64,000 bases of DNA, from the NCBI RefSeq assembly GCF_018332655.1, contig NZ_BOQL01000042.1, positions 124,001-188,000 on the forward strand, read 5' to 3'. Both the position numbers and the translations under genes were made by a program. The notes under the pieces are model-generated. The model was not told the DNA's origin and ran no database searches. It worked only from the letters and a program-made list of their open reading frames with translations. Numbering within the stretch: the stretch's first letter is position 1; every line of letters begins with the position of its first letter. This document shows positions 23,252 to 32,435 of the stretch, piece after piece. Origin of the DNA: Actinoplanes auranticolor (lineage in GTDB: Bacteria; Actinomycetota; Actinomycetes; Mycobacteriales; Micromonosporaceae).

Positions 23252-24205
23252 GTGCAGGGAAGCGGCGTAGCCGCCGACGCGCGTCCGGCGTTCACCCACT
23301 CGGCCTTCTTCTACGACTCCGACACCGCGTACGGCAGCACGCTGGCCGCCTTCATCCGCGACGGGCTGGCCCATGACGAGGCCGTCGCGGTCGCGGCGAA
23401 CGCCCACTGCACCGGTCTGCTGCGCGACGCCCTCGCCGCCGACGCCGCCGAGGTGCGGTTCCTGCCGGCTGAGGAGTGGTACGTCCGCCCGGTGCGCACG
23501 ATCGCCGGCTGGTCCCAGCTGCTGCGGGCCGCGGCGTCGAGCGGCCGGTCGTCCATGCGCCTGATCGGGCACACCACCCCGGCCCACGGGGCGCGCGGCT
23601 GGGTCCGCTTCGAATCCGCACTGAACAGCTCGCTGGCCGGGCTGCGTGGGCATCTGCTGTGCCCGTACGACCGCAGCAACCTGCCGGCGGCAACCGTACG
23701 GACCGCGGAGCTCACCCACCCCCGGCTGTACGACGACGGCTGGCTGGAGAGCGCGGGCTACGAGCCGCCGGAGCGGTTGCTGACCGAGCTGCCCGAGCCG
23801 CCGTACCCGGTCACCGGGGAGCCGGTCATCGCCGTACCGGTGCACGACTCCGTCGCCGGCCTGCGCGCGCAGGTCCGGGCGCGGGCCGCCGCGGAGGGCT
23901 GGCTGCCGGCCGACCGCGTGGAGAACCTCCTGCTGGCCCTGAGCGAGGTCGCCACCAATGGCATCCGGCACGGCGGTGAGCATCGGGAGCTGCGCGTCTG
24001 GCTGACCGACGACGCGGTGGTCTGCGAGGTCACCGACGACGGGCGGGTGCCGCCCGGGCCGCTGGCGGGCTACCTGCCCCCGCGGCCGGGCCGGATCGGC
24101 GGCATGGGCCTGTGGCTGGTCCAGCAGCTCTGCGACGCGATGGCGATCCGCTCGGTGGACGGGCTGACCCGCGCCCGCTTCGCGCTGCGCCGCAGCCCCG
24201 CCTGA
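23252..24205 (+). CDS. MEDS domain - HATPase anti-sigma-type regulator
   Basis: 317 residues. Residues ~15-165 are a MEDS (methanogen/methylotroph DcmR sensory) domain: FTHSAFFYDSDTAYGSTLAA, GLAHDEAVAVAANAH, RLIGHTTPA, NSSLAGLRGHLLCPYD. A C-terminal GHKL domain has LALSEVATNGIRHGG (N-box), VTDDGRV and GGMGLWLVQQLCD. Such fusions are common in mycelial actinobacteria and are thought to control sigma factors in response to small molecules. GTG at 23252 with GGAGG eight bases upstream. Divergent from the Cys-rich hypothetical gene. Confidence 0.8.
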   Translation: MQGSGVAADARPAFTHSAFFYDSDTAYGSTLAAFIRDGLAHDEAVAVAANAHCTGLLRDALAADAAEVRFLPAEEWYVRPVRTIAGWSQLLRAAASSGRSSMRLIGHTTPAHGARGWVRFESALNSSLAGLRGHLLCPYDRSNLPAATVRTAELTHPRLYDDGWLESAGYEPPERLLTELPEPPYPVTGEPVIAVPVHDSVAGLRAQVRARAAAEGWLPADRVENLLLALSEVATNGIRHGGEHRELRVWLTDDAVVCEVTDDGRVPPGPLAGYLPPRPGRIGGMGLWLVQQLCDAMAIRSVDGLTRARFALRRSPA

Positions 24206-24207
24206 CC

Positions 24208-24261
24208 GGGGTAACCCCCGCCGTTTCCCGGGCACGACGCGCCGCCCTGTGTCCGAATAGT
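24208..24261 (+). promoter_or_regulatory. GGGGTAACCCC ... CCGAATAGT promoter-like region upstream of the KR/DH gene
   Basis: GGGGTAACCCC (24208-24218) and CCGAATAGT (24253-24261) recur from the region before the STAS-HATPase gene, although with different spacing (34 versus 20 bases). The second word ends 34 bases before the GTG start, where a -10/initiation region is expected. Confidence 0.4.
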
Positions 24262-24295
24262 ACGGATCAAGCCGTCCTATCCGAGGAGACTTCCC

Positions 24296-27200
24296 GTGCC
24301 CTCTACCCCGCACGTCCCCCAGTCCGCCGCGCCCGTATCGGCGGCGCCGGCGCAGTCCCCCGACCCTCCCGGCTGGGAGACGCTGGAGCTGGCGCGGCAC
24401 AGCGCGGAAGCGCACGCGACCTTCCAGCGGCTGATGACCGAGGCACACCTGGAGTACCTGCGGGTCATCGAAGCCCTCACCGGCCGCCCGGCCGAACCGG
24501 ACCGTCCCACCCGCGCACCGGCCAACACGCCGGCCGGCCGCTGGGCCGCGCCGGCGACCAGCCCCAACCGGCGGGCCTGGCCCGCGGCCGGCACCAACCG
24601 CCGGGCCGAGCCGGTCACGGGCGCGGAGCACCGGGCCGGACCGCAACCACCGGCGACCGGCGCCGAGCACCGGACCGGCACGCTGCGCCCGACCGCCGGG
24701 CCAGACCCCCGGGCCGGGGCGCTGCCCCCGGCGGCCGGGACAGACCAGCGGGCCGGCACGATGCCTCCCGCCGCGGGGGTGGACCACCGCGCCGGGCCGG
24801 TCCCGCCGACCCCGGACACGGAACGCCGGACCGGGCTGCCGGCCGAGCCGCAAGGCCCGGCGACGTCGCCCACCGCCGTCCCGGCTCAGCCGGACCGCCA
24901 GGGAACAGCCACCGAGACAGTCGCGCCGGATGCGACCACCGAGCGAGACCCCGGTGAGGCCGCCCCGGCAGCCGAAACCGCCGAGGCCGCCCGGACCGCT
25001 CCGGCCGACGGGACAACCGCCACGGACGCCACCGGGCCCGGCGAAGCCACCGAGCGTGACCCGATGGATCCCGACCCGGCCGACACCGGCTTCATCGAGC
25101 CCACCTTCCCGGGCCTGGCCGGCTTCGACTTCGGCGCGGCCCCGGCCGACCCGGCCGACCTCACCCAAGCCGACCCAGCCGACCTCACCCACGCCGACCC
25201 GGCCGGCCTCACCCACGCCGACCCGGCCGGCTTCCTCCGGACCAGGCCGTCCGGTCTCACCCAGACCGGGCCACAGGAAGTCGACGTGGTCCGGCTGACC
25301 ATGTCGTGGGCGCAGACCCCGCTCGGCGGGCTCGCTCCGCCCGGCCTGCACGCCGGCCCGGTCCACGTCGTCGACGGCGGCAGCGGCCTGGCCACCGCCG
25401 TGGCCGCCGAGCTCACCGCGCGCGGCCTGGCCGCCGAGGTCGCCACCCATCCGGGCCTGGGCGGCGTCATCTTCCTCGGCGGCATGGCCCGTCCCGCCTC
25501 CACCGAGGAGGCGATCCAGGCGCAGCTCACCGCCCTGTGGCTGGCCCGCAACGGCAAGGACCGCGGGATCTTCGTGACCGTCGCCGACACCGTGAGCGGC
25601 CGGGCCGGCGCCTGGCTGGGCGGTCTGGTCGGGCTGGTCGGCGCGGTCGGCCGGGACCGGCCTTCGGCGTCCGCCATCGCCATCGAGTGCGAGCGCGGCG
25701 ATCGTGATCCCGCGGCCGTGGCCGTGCTGATCGCCGACGAGCTCACCCGGGGCGCGGGCGCCCAGCGGGTGCGGGTCGCCGCGGACGGCACCCGCTCGGT
25801 GGGCCGGCTGGTGTCGGCCGGGGCCGGGGCACCGCGCGAGCGGATCATCGGGCCGGATTCGGTGATCGTCGCGTCCGGTGAGGCCCGCGGGTTCTGCGGT
25901 GCGGCGCTGGTCGAGCTGGCCCGCTCGGCCCGGTGCCGGCTGGTGCTGCTCGGCCGTACCCCGCTGGCCGCCGAGCCGGAGCACCTGGCCGGCGCGGCCG
26001 ACGAGGTGTCGCTGATGCGCAAGTTCGCGGCCGGCACCGGCGGGCCGGACGGGCTGGCCGGGATGCGGCTGCGGGCCCGGGCGGTGCTGGCCACCCGCGA
26101 GATCCGGCAGACGATCGCCGCCTGCGTGGCTGCCGGTGCCGAGGCCCGGTACGTGCACGCCGACGACCGCGACGCCGACCGCCTCATGGCCGAACTCGAC
26201 CTGGTCCGCTCGGAGTGGGGCCCGATCACCGGAGTGCTGCACTGCGCCGAGGTCGTCGCCGACCGGCGCCCCGGTGAGAAGTCCGCGGCCGACGCCGACC
26301 GGGCGCTGAGCACGCACCTGGCCGGCCTGCCGGCGCTGCTCGCCGCCACCGCGCAGGATCCGCTCGACACCCTGATGCTCTTCTCCTCGGTGGCCGGCTG
26401 GTCCGGCGACCTCGGCGACGGCACCCAGGCCCTGATCGGTGCCACCCTGGACCGGATCGCCGAGGCGGAGCAGCGCCGCCGCCCCGGTTGCCTGGTCCGC
26501 GCGCTGGCCTGGGATCCGGCCGGCGAGGCCGGCCCGGTGCCGGGTGATGCCGGGACGGTTCCGGTCCACGCGCGCGCCGCGGCGTTCGTCGCCGAGCTGG
26601 CCGTCGACGGTCCCGCCCACATCGTGCTGACGCCCCGCTCGACGGTCCCGGACCGGGCCCAGCCGGCCAGCGTCGCCGTCGACGCCGGCACCCACCCCTG
26701 GCTCGCCGATCACCGGCCGCAGGACGTCGCGATCCTGCCGCTGGCGGCCGGGCTGGGCTGGATGGCCGCGGCTGCCCGGGTCCGCGAGCAGGACGCCGTG
26801 CTGACCGGTGTCCGGGTGCTGCGCCCGGTGGCGACCGAGCATCCGCAGACCATCGGGGTGACGGTGTTCGGCCGGGAGGTGTGGCTGAGCAACGACGCCG
26901 GCGAACCGTGCTTCCGGGCCGGTTTCGGCGCGCCCGGGCCGGACCGCGAGTGGCGGCCCGCCGGCGACCCGGCCCGCTTCCCGGGCAGCTCGGTCTACGC
27001 GGGCCGGCCGCTGTTCCACGGCCCGCGGCTGCACGTGGTCCGCTCGCTGGGCGAGATCGGTCCCGAGGGGGTCGTCGGCACGGTTCTCGGCGCCCGGGCG
27101 ATGGGTTGGCCGGACGACGACCTGCCGGTGGACCTGGCTGCCCTGGACGGTGCGCTGCAGCTCAGCGGCGTCTGGGCGATGGACGAGCATCGTCCGGTGC

Positions 27201-27400
27201 TGCCCATGGGCGTGGCCGAGTGCCGCATCCACCGCTGGGGCCGGCTGCCCGGCCCGGCGCTGTGCATCGTGGCCGACGGCCACCACGACGACCGCGGTGC
27301 CCGCTGCGACGCGGCCCTGGTCGGCCCGGACGGTGAGCTCTGGGCCGAGCTGCTGGGCATCGAGTTCACCGCCCCGCCCGGCCCGCTCAGCGGGCGCTGA
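24296..27400 (+). CDS. Orphan polyketide-synthase-like protein: repeat-rich N-terminus, degenerate ketoreductase, dehydratase domain
   Basis: 1034 residues. Residues 27-62 form a helix (LARHSAEAHATFQRLMTEAH). Residues 65-330 are Pro/Ala-rich and repetitive. Residues ~355-780 follow a type I PKS ketoreductase: VHVVDGGSGLATAVA, VLHCAEVVADRR, LMLFSSVAGWSG. The position of the catalytic Tyr is occupied by GDGTQALIGATLD, and the TGGxGxxG loop is VASGEARGFCG, so reduction is doubtful. Residues ~795-1030 are a double-hotdog dehydratase with HPWLADH (His806) and LDGALQ (Asp951). No KS, AT or ACP lies in the window. GTG start with GAGGAG upstream. Confidence 0.75.
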   Translation: MPSTPHVPQSAAPVSAAPAQSPDPPGWETLELARHSAEAHATFQRLMTEAHLEYLRVIEALTGRPAEPDRPTRAPANTPAGRWAAPATSPNRRAWPAAGTNRRAEPVTGAEHRAGPQPPATGAEHRTGTLRPTAGPDPRAGALPPAAGTDQRAGTMPPAAGVDHRAGPVPPTPDTERRTGLPAEPQGPATSPTAVPAQPDRQGTATETVAPDATTERDPGEAAPAAETAEAARTAPADGTTATDATGPGEATERDPMDPDPADTGFIEPTFPGLAGFDFGAAPADPADLTQADPADLTHADPAGLTHADPAGFLRTRPSGLTQTGPQEVDVVRLTMSWAQTPLGGLAPPGLHAGPVHVVDGGSGLATAVAAELTARGLAAEVATHPGLGGVIFLGGMARPASTEEAIQAQLTALWLARNGKDRGIFVTVADTVSGRAGAWLGGLVGLVGAVGRDRPSASAIAIECERGDRDPAAVAVLIADELTRGAGAQRVRVAADGTRSVGRLVSAGAGAPRERIIGPDSVIVASGEARGFCGAALVELARSARCRLVLLGRTPLAAEPEHLAGAADEVSLMRKFAAGTGGPDGLAGMRLRARAVLATREIRQTIAACVAAGAEARYVHADDRDADRLMAELDLVRSEWGPITGVLHCAEVVADRRPGEKSAADADRALSTHLAGLPALLAATAQDPLDTLMLFSSVAGWSGDLGDGTQALIGATLDRIAEAEQRRRPGCLVRALAWDPAGEAGPVPGDAGTVPVHARAAAFVAELAVDGPAHIVLTPRSTVPDRAQPASVAVDAGTHPWLADHRPQDVAILPLAAGLGWMAAAARVREQDAVLTGVRVLRPVATEHPQTIGVTVFGREVWLSNDAGEPCFRAGFGAPGPDREWRPAGDPARFPGSSVYAGRPLFHGPRLHVVRSLGEIGPEGVVGTVLGARAMGWPDDDLPVDLAALDGALQLSGVWAMDEHRPVLPMGVAECRIHRWGRLPGPALCIVADGHHDDRGARCDAALVGPDGELWAELLGIEFTAPPGPLSGR
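24629..24835 (+). repeat. 39-bp coding repeats (13-residue units) in the KR/DH protein
   Basis: Residues 112-180 consist of about five 13-residue units of the form HRAGxxPPAAGxD (HRAGPQPPATGAE, HRTGTLRPTAGPD, PRAGALPPAAGTD, QRAGTMPPAAGVD, HRAGPVPPTPDTE). They form an extended linker. Confidence 0.7.
25146..25237 (+). repeat. 24-bp tandem coding repeats (ADPADLTx) in the KR/DH protein
   Basis: Nearly identical 24-base units encode ADPADLTQ, ADPADLTH, ADPAGLTH, ADPAGF. Their DNA similarity suggests recent slippage expansion. Confidence 0.75.
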
Positions 27401-28643
27401 CCAGTCCCAGACTGCTGGGCCTGACGCCGGGGAAGACGCTCGCCACGTCGCTGATGCCGCACCGGGCCCGCAGGATCTCCCCGATGACCGCGCGGTAGTC
27501 GGTCGTCACGGCCAGGTCGCCGTCCACCAGCTGGGCGGCGGCCAGGCCGGGCCAGCGGCCGTGCACCTTGCCGCCGCGGACGCCCCCGCCGAGCACGAGC
27601 ATGGCGTTGCCGTAGCCGTGGTCGAGGCCGCCGGAGCCGTTCTGGCGTACCCGCCGGCCGAACTCGCTGATGGTGACCAGGGTGACCCGGCCCAGCCCGG
27701 CCGGGCCGAGGTCCGTGGCGAACGCCGCCAGCGCCTTCGCGAGATCCGCCAGGTGGTCGTACATCTTCTTGCCGGGGGCCGCCGCGCCCAGGTTCTCGTG
27801 CATGTCCCAGTCGCCGGAGTCGACGGTCGCGCTGAGCAGGCCGACGTCCGCCTTGATCAGCCGGGCCACGTCGCGCAGCGCGGCCCCCAGCTCGGTGTCC
27901 GGGTACGCGGCCCCGTTGGCCGGCTGGTACCCGGCGGCCTTCAGCTGTCCCGCCGTGGCCAGCGCCCCGGTCGTCATGGCCGTGGTCTGCGCCAGGGCCT
28001 GCGGTGCGCCGGCGTACAGGGCGGCCATGGTCGCGGCCATCGGGCGCTTCGGGTCCTCGCCGGACAGCACGAAGTCGTCGATCGAGGTCAGCCCCAGGTT
28101 CGGCGCCGGGCCGGCCAGGACCCGGGCGGGCATCGCGCTGCCCACCGACACCGCGTCGAACGGATGGTCCGCGCCGAGCCGGCCCGTCATCCGGTCCAGC
28201 CATCCGGTGCGCAGGGTGGTGCCGGGCGCCGCGCGTTCCAGCTCCTCCATCGCGGAGAAGTGCGAGCGGTTCGGGGCCGGCTGGCCGACGGCGTGGACCG
28301 CGCCGAGCGTGCCCGCCCTCCAGAACGGCAGCAGCGGCGCCAGCGCCGGGTTCAGCCCGAAGTACGAGCCGCGCCCGATCAGCTGGGACTTCGGCACGGC
28401 GATACCCGGCCGGGCGGCGTAGTACCCGGGGTCGCCGGCCGGCACCACGGCGGACAGCCCGTCGAAGCCGCCGCGCAGCGACAGCAGCACCAGCACGTCG
28501 CCGGCGTACGAGCTGTCGGCCGCGAAGGCCAGCTGGGTGGCGAGCTGCTCACCGACCAGCCCGGCGAAGGCACCGGCGGCGCCAGCGGCGAGCACCTTGC
28601 GACGGGTGACCGGAACACAGTCACAGGCCTCGACAACGGACAT
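27387..28643 (-). CDS. DUF1501 protein with Tat-type signal
   Basis: 418 residues. A twin-Arg-type start (VTRRKVLAAGAAGAFAGLVG) precedes the DUF1501 core: LVLLSLRGGFDGLSAVVPAG, HAVGQPAPNRSHFSAMEELE, SGDWDMHENLG, TLVTISEFGRRVRQNGSGGLDHGYGN. DUF1501 proteins are sulfatase/phosphatase-fold proteins exported with a DUF1800 partner; function unknown. ATG at 28643 with GAGG upstream. It lies 2 bp downstream of the DUF1800 gene in the same operon and overlaps the convergent KR/DH gene by 14 bp. Confidence 0.88.
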   Translation of the reverse strand: MSVVEACDCVPVTRRKVLAAGAAGAFAGLVGEQLATQLAFAADSSYAGDVLVLLSLRGGFDGLSAVVPAGDPGYYAARPGIAVPKSQLIGRGSYFGLNPALAPLLPFWRAGTLGAVHAVGQPAPNRSHFSAMEELERAAPGTTLRTGWLDRMTGRLGADHPFDAVSVGSAMPARVLAGPAPNLGLTSIDDFVLSGEDPKRPMAATMAALYAGAPQALAQTTAMTTGALATAGQLKAAGYQPANGAAYPDTELGAALRDVARLIKADVGLLSATVDSGDWDMHENLGAAAPGKKMYDHLADLAKALAAFATDLGPAGLGRVTLVTISEFGRRVRQNGSGGLDHGYGNAMLVLGGGVRGGKVHGRWPGLAAAQLVDGDLAVTTDYRAVIGEILRARCGISDVASVFPGVRPSSLGLVSAR

Positions 28644-28645
28644 GG

Positions 28646-30088
28646 TCACCTCAGGGCGAAGTAGGGAGAGTTGAGCAGCAGAGCGGCCAGGTACGGGAAC
28701 GCCCAGCCGACCGCGGCGTCGTTCGCCTTCAGGGCCGAGGCGGGCGTCTTGCCGTAGTACGCGGCGATGGCCGTGGTGTGCGCCGGGGCCAGGGTGCGGC
28801 CGACCAGCCGGGTGGCGACCGCGTCGATCAGCGCGCCGTACGTGGCCGGGACCGTACCGGCGAAGGCGGTGACCAGCGACGCCGGCCGCTGCAACGTGCC
28901 CGGCCACCAGCCGGCGGCGATGTTCAGGTGCGCGTTCCAGCGCACGATCTGCCCGGACGGGGACGCCCAGGCGGCGGCGACGTCGGGGTAGCCGTTCGGC
29001 GGTGCCCAGGCCATCGGCGCCTGCCCGGCGGACTCGGTGATCCAGTACAGCGCTTTGAGCGCCTGGGTGCCGGACTTCTCGGGCTGGTAGCCGAGCGTGC
29101 GGACCGTCGCGACGATGTCCTCCAGCGGCGTACGGGTCTTGGCGCCGACGGAGGCGGCGAACTCGGCCGAGCCGAACAGCGCCCGCAGCACCGGGGCGAT
29201 CGCCGTCCGGTTGTCCAGGTAGACCTTGGCCAGCCTGGTCACCAGCGCGGGCGGCGGTTCGTCGGCGACGAAGCGGACGCAGAGTCTGGTGGCGATGCGC
29301 TTGGCGGTCGCCGGGTGCAGAGCCAGGTAGTCGAGCAGGGCCAGGGCCGCGGCCTCACCCCGGGTGGCGCTCGTGTTGGCGTGCCGGAAGCCGAGCACCT
29401 TGACCGCGCCGGTGGCGTGCCGGCCCGCGTCGTACCGGTAGCGCCCGTTGTCCCAGCTGACCGTCATGCCGGTGAGCAGCCGGGCGGCGTTCTTGACGTC
29501 GGACTCGGTGTAGCCCAGCCCGACCGTGTGCAGTTCCAGCAGCTCGCGGCCGTAGTTCTCGTTCGGCGCGGCCTTGGTGGAGAAGCGGTTGTCGAGGTAG
29601 GTCAGCATCGCCGGATGCTGGGCGGACGCCTTGAGCATGTCGGCGAACCGGCCCAGCGCGTGCGGCCGGATCACGCTGCGGTCGTAGTCCTGCCGGCTGT
29701 CCCAGACGTCGCCGGAGGGGTTGGTGACGTTGAGGTGGTTGGACCAGAAGTCGGCCATCACCTCGAACAGCTGCCGCTCACTCCAGATCGCCCGGGCCAT
29801 GGTGGCGCAGCCCAGTTCGAACATGGTGTCCCAGCCGTACATCTTGAGCGCGCCGCTGCGCACCCGGGCCCGGACACCGTCGATGGTGAGCCGGCTCAGC
29901 GGCAGCCGGGCGACCAGGTCGTCGGCGACCGGGTCGGCGATCGCGGCCGGCTCGAGCTGCCGCTCCAGCCAGGCCGGCGCGCCGAGGCGGCGGATCTCGG
30001 CCGTCGACTCGGGGGTCGGACCGTACGTCGCGCGGCGCAGCAGGTGCAGCAACGGGTCACCGGGGAGGAAATCCGCAGTCGCCGTCAC
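28646..30088 (-). CDS. DUF1800 protein
   Basis: 480 residues. LLHLLRRATYGPTPESTAEI, ERQLFEVMADFWSNHLNVTN, NENYGRELLELHTVGLGYTE and DVKNAARLLTGMTV are the DUF1800 signatures. There is no obvious signal peptide, so export may depend on the Tat-signal-bearing DUF1501 partner; this is inference. First gene of a two-gene operon. GTG start at 30088, divergent from the spermidine-synthase-like gene 81 bp away. Confidence 0.88.
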   Translation of the reverse strand: MTATADFLPGDPLLHLLRRATYGPTPESTAEIRRLGAPAWLERQLEPAAIADPVADDLVARLPLSRLTIDGVRARVRSGALKMYGWDTMFELGCATMARAIWSERQLFEVMADFWSNHLNVTNPSGDVWDSRQDYDRSVIRPHALGRFADMLKASAQHPAMLTYLDNRFSTKAAPNENYGRELLELHTVGLGYTESDVKNAARLLTGMTVSWDNGRYRYDAGRHATGAVKVLGFRHANTSATRGEAAALALLDYLALHPATAKRIATRLCVRFVADEPPPALVTRLAKVYLDNRTAIAPVLRALFGSAEFAASVGAKTRTPLEDIVATVRTLGYQPEKSGTQALKALYWITESAGQAPMAWAPPNGYPDVAAAWASPSGQIVRWNAHLNIAAGWWPGTLQRPASLVTAFAGTVPATYGALIDAVATRLVGRTLAPAHTTAIAAYYGKTPASALKANDAAVGWAFPYLAALLLNSPYFALR

Positions 30089-30169
30089 GACCTCGACGTC
30101 GGCCCGCGAACGCCGATTCCCAGGGTTCCCGCCGCCGTGCTACCGGATCGCAACCGACATACTGCTGCC

Positions 30170-31021
30170 ATGGCGCAGCGCAGACGGGGCGAGCGGCGGG
30201 TCGAGACCGTCGGCTCGGGCGTCGCCGAGCTGGTCGGGGACCCGGACCGGGCGTCGGGCTGGACGCTGTTGCTCGACGGTGCCCCGCAGTCCCACGTCGA
30301 CCTGGCCGACCCGGCGCACCTGGAGTTCGAGTACATCCGCCGGATGGCCGCCGCCATCGACCTCATCGCGCCGGCCGGTGCGCCGCTGCGCGTGCTGCAC
30401 CTCGGCGGCGGCGCGCTCACGCTGCCGCGCTACGTGGCCGCGACCCGGCCCGGGTCGCCGCAGCGGGTGGTGGAGATCGACGGGCCGCTGGTCGAGCTGG
30501 TGCGCCGCGAACTGCCCTGGGATGCCAAGGCCAAGATCCGGGTACGCGTGGGCGACGCCCGTGAGGCCGTCACCGGCATGCGCGACGACGGGTACGACGT
30601 GGTCGTCGTAGACGTCTTCGCGGGCTCGCGCACCCCGGCGCACCTGGCTTCGGTGGAGTTCATGCGCGAGGTGGCGCGGGTGCTGGCGGCGCCGGGCTGG
30701 CTGATCGCCAACGTGGCGGACGGGCCGCCGCTGCGCTATGCCCGTACCCAGGTCGCCACCATCCGGGCCGCGCTGCCGCAGGCGTGCCTGGTCGCCGACG
30801 CCGCGGTCCTGCGCGGGCGGCGCTTCGGCAATCTCGTCGTGCTCGCCGGGCGGACCCCGCCGCCGGTCCCCGAGCTGAGCCGGCGCGCGGCCGGGGACTG
30901 GTTCCCGGGCCGGGTCGAGACTGACCTCGATCGATTCACGTCCGGTCAGCACCCGGCGACGGATATCGACGCCCTTCCCTCTCCGGCCCCTCCGGAGGGA
31001 CTGTTCAGCGCGCGGCCCTAG
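30170..31021 (+). CDS. Spermidine-synthase-like methyltransferase-fold protein
   Basis: 283 residues with a Rossmann fold: VLHLGGGALTLPRYVAATRP (SAM/dcSAM loop), QRVVEIDGPLVELVRRELPW, VGDAREAVTGMRDDGYDVVV, VVDVFAGSRTPAHL. This is the spermidine synthase/fused-family type, common as orphan genes in actinobacteria where true polyamine synthesis is not certain. The ATG at 30170 is chosen. The C-terminal ~50 residues (ELSRRAAGDWFPGRVETDLD) are an extension without known function. Confidence 0.8.
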   Translation: MAQRRRGERRVETVGSGVAELVGDPDRASGWTLLLDGAPQSHVDLADPAHLEFEYIRRMAAAIDLIAPAGAPLRVLHLGGGALTLPRYVAATRPGSPQRVVEIDGPLVELVRRELPWDAKAKIRVRVGDAREAVTGMRDDGYDVVVVDVFAGSRTPAHLASVEFMREVARVLAAPGWLIANVADGPPLRYARTQVATIRAALPQACLVADAAVLRGRRFGNLVVLAGRTPPPVPELSRRAAGDWFPGRVETDLDRFTSGQHPATDIDALPSPAPPEGLFSARP

Positions 31022-31148
31022 ACAGCAGTACGGACGCCGTCGACCGAAGGTTCACGGGCTCCCGGCCGGGGGTGCCGTCGTTCCACGATGAGCCAATTTC
31101 ACGTCCCCGCGACTTGTCCGGCCCCGGCTGGATCGATCTAATCGAGAC

Positions 31149-32351
31149 ATGCCGGATTCGCATTTCCTCCCCACTGCGCTTCCCACCGGCCACTCCGACG
31201 TCTTCGGCCCGCTGCCGGGCGGTGAGCGCCCCCTGTGGCAGGGCCGGTGCGCCGTCGCCGAGTACGCCTTCGCCGCGGCGGCGTCCCTGCCACGCTGGGC
31301 ACTCCCGGAGAGCACCGAGGTCCTCGTCACCGACAACCGGGTGCTGTACGCGTACACCCGCTCGGAGTCGCCCGACGACCTCGAGGTCACCTCGGGTGAG
31401 CTGCGCTGGCTCTACCCGCAGCACCTGCGGGTGCAGCCCGGCGCCCGCACCACGGGCCGCGCGGCCGCCGCGGCGCAGATCCAGCTCGTGTGCGCCGCCT
31501 CCGACGACTCGTTCCCGGCGCTGGTGTTCGCGGGCGGCGATCTGGGCACGATCGGCGACGCCGACAAGCTGGCCAACCTGATCCGGCACGCGATCGCCCG
31601 GTTCCGGGTCGACCACGCGGAGCAGCTGGGCCTGTCGACCCCGCAGGCCCGGATGCTGTCCCGGCTGCTGATCGGCCCGGAGTTCAGCAACTTCCAGGGC
31701 GGCGAGGGCCAGACGGTCACCATGCTCGGCGCCCTGCCGGTGCACCGCCCGGCCGACCCCGGACCGGCGGCCGGACCCGAGCTCGACGTCGCCGTGTACG
31801 AGCCGCGCAGGCTGGCGATGGACGACGCGGACCACGACAGCCTGCTCCTCGCCTCCCTGCACCAGGACATCCCGCCGCGCTACGAGCCCCAGCCCCAGGA
31901 CAGCGCCTCTTCGCCAGCGGACAGTGGCACGAGGATGCGGCTGCCGGGCAACCGGCCAGGGCTGGCCGCCGACGAGGCGCGGGCCCTGCGGGCGGCTGCG
32001 GCCGAGCAAGCCACCCACGTCAACCAGCCGGATCTCGCGTCCCGCGCGGCCGACCTCGCCGCCCGGATCGCCAGCCTGGTCTCCACCGCCGACGACCGGG
32101 CCGCCGACCAGGCCGTCGCGGACCGGGCCGCAGCCGAGCAAGCCGCTGCCGAGCGAGCCGCCGCCGAGCGCGTGCGAGCTGTGGAGGAGGTCGACCTGTC
32201 CGAGGTGCCGACCACCGACCTCACGGCCCGGGCCGCCCACGTCCGCCGCGCCGCCGCCCGCTTCGCGACCAACGCGGCGAAGGGCAAAGCCGGGGTACGC
32301 CGGCCCGAGCCCGAGATCGGCTCGAACACCCGGGGCCAGCGCCCCCGCTGA
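31149..32351 (+). CDS. Conserved hypothetical protein with Ala-rich coiled-coil C-terminus
   Basis: 400 residues. The N-terminal ~165 residues contain GPLPGGERPLWQGRCAVAEY, EVLVTDNRVLYAYTRSES and HLRVQPGA, a beta-rich arrangement like PH/GRAM-type domains. The C-terminal ~130 residues are Ala/Asp/Glu/Arg-rich (ADRAAAEQAAAERAAAERVR) and likely a coiled coil, with a Pro-rich stretch between. No signal peptide. I do not recognise the family; low-complexity content makes homology hard to judge. Confidence 0.7.
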   Translation: MPDSHFLPTALPTGHSDVFGPLPGGERPLWQGRCAVAEYAFAAAASLPRWALPESTEVLVTDNRVLYAYTRSESPDDLEVTSGELRWLYPQHLRVQPGARTTGRAAAAAQIQLVCAASDDSFPALVFAGGDLGTIGDADKLANLIRHAIARFRVDHAEQLGLSTPQARMLSRLLIGPEFSNFQGGEGQTVTMLGALPVHRPADPGPAAGPELDVAVYEPRRLAMDDADHDSLLLASLHQDIPPRYEPQPQDSASSPADSGTRMRLPGNRPGLAADEARALRAAAAEQATHVNQPDLASRAADLAARIASLVSTADDRAADQAVADRAAAEQAAAERAAAERVRAVEEVDLSEVPTTDLTARAAHVRRAAARFATNAAKGKAGVRRPEPEIGSNTRGQRPR

Positions 32352-32435
32352 ACCTGATTCGCCGCCCCGGCCCCCACCGATCGCTACCCTGACCAGGACA
32401 GACATGCCTGTCAGCGAAGATCGGACAGCGTCGCC

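Noticed and set aside
23027..27286. 1419-codon open frame opposite the KR/DH gene
   Set aside because: It is an artefact of high GC: the plus-strand frame has recognisable PKS domains and a ribosome site, while this one is Arg/Pro/Gly-rich without motifs.
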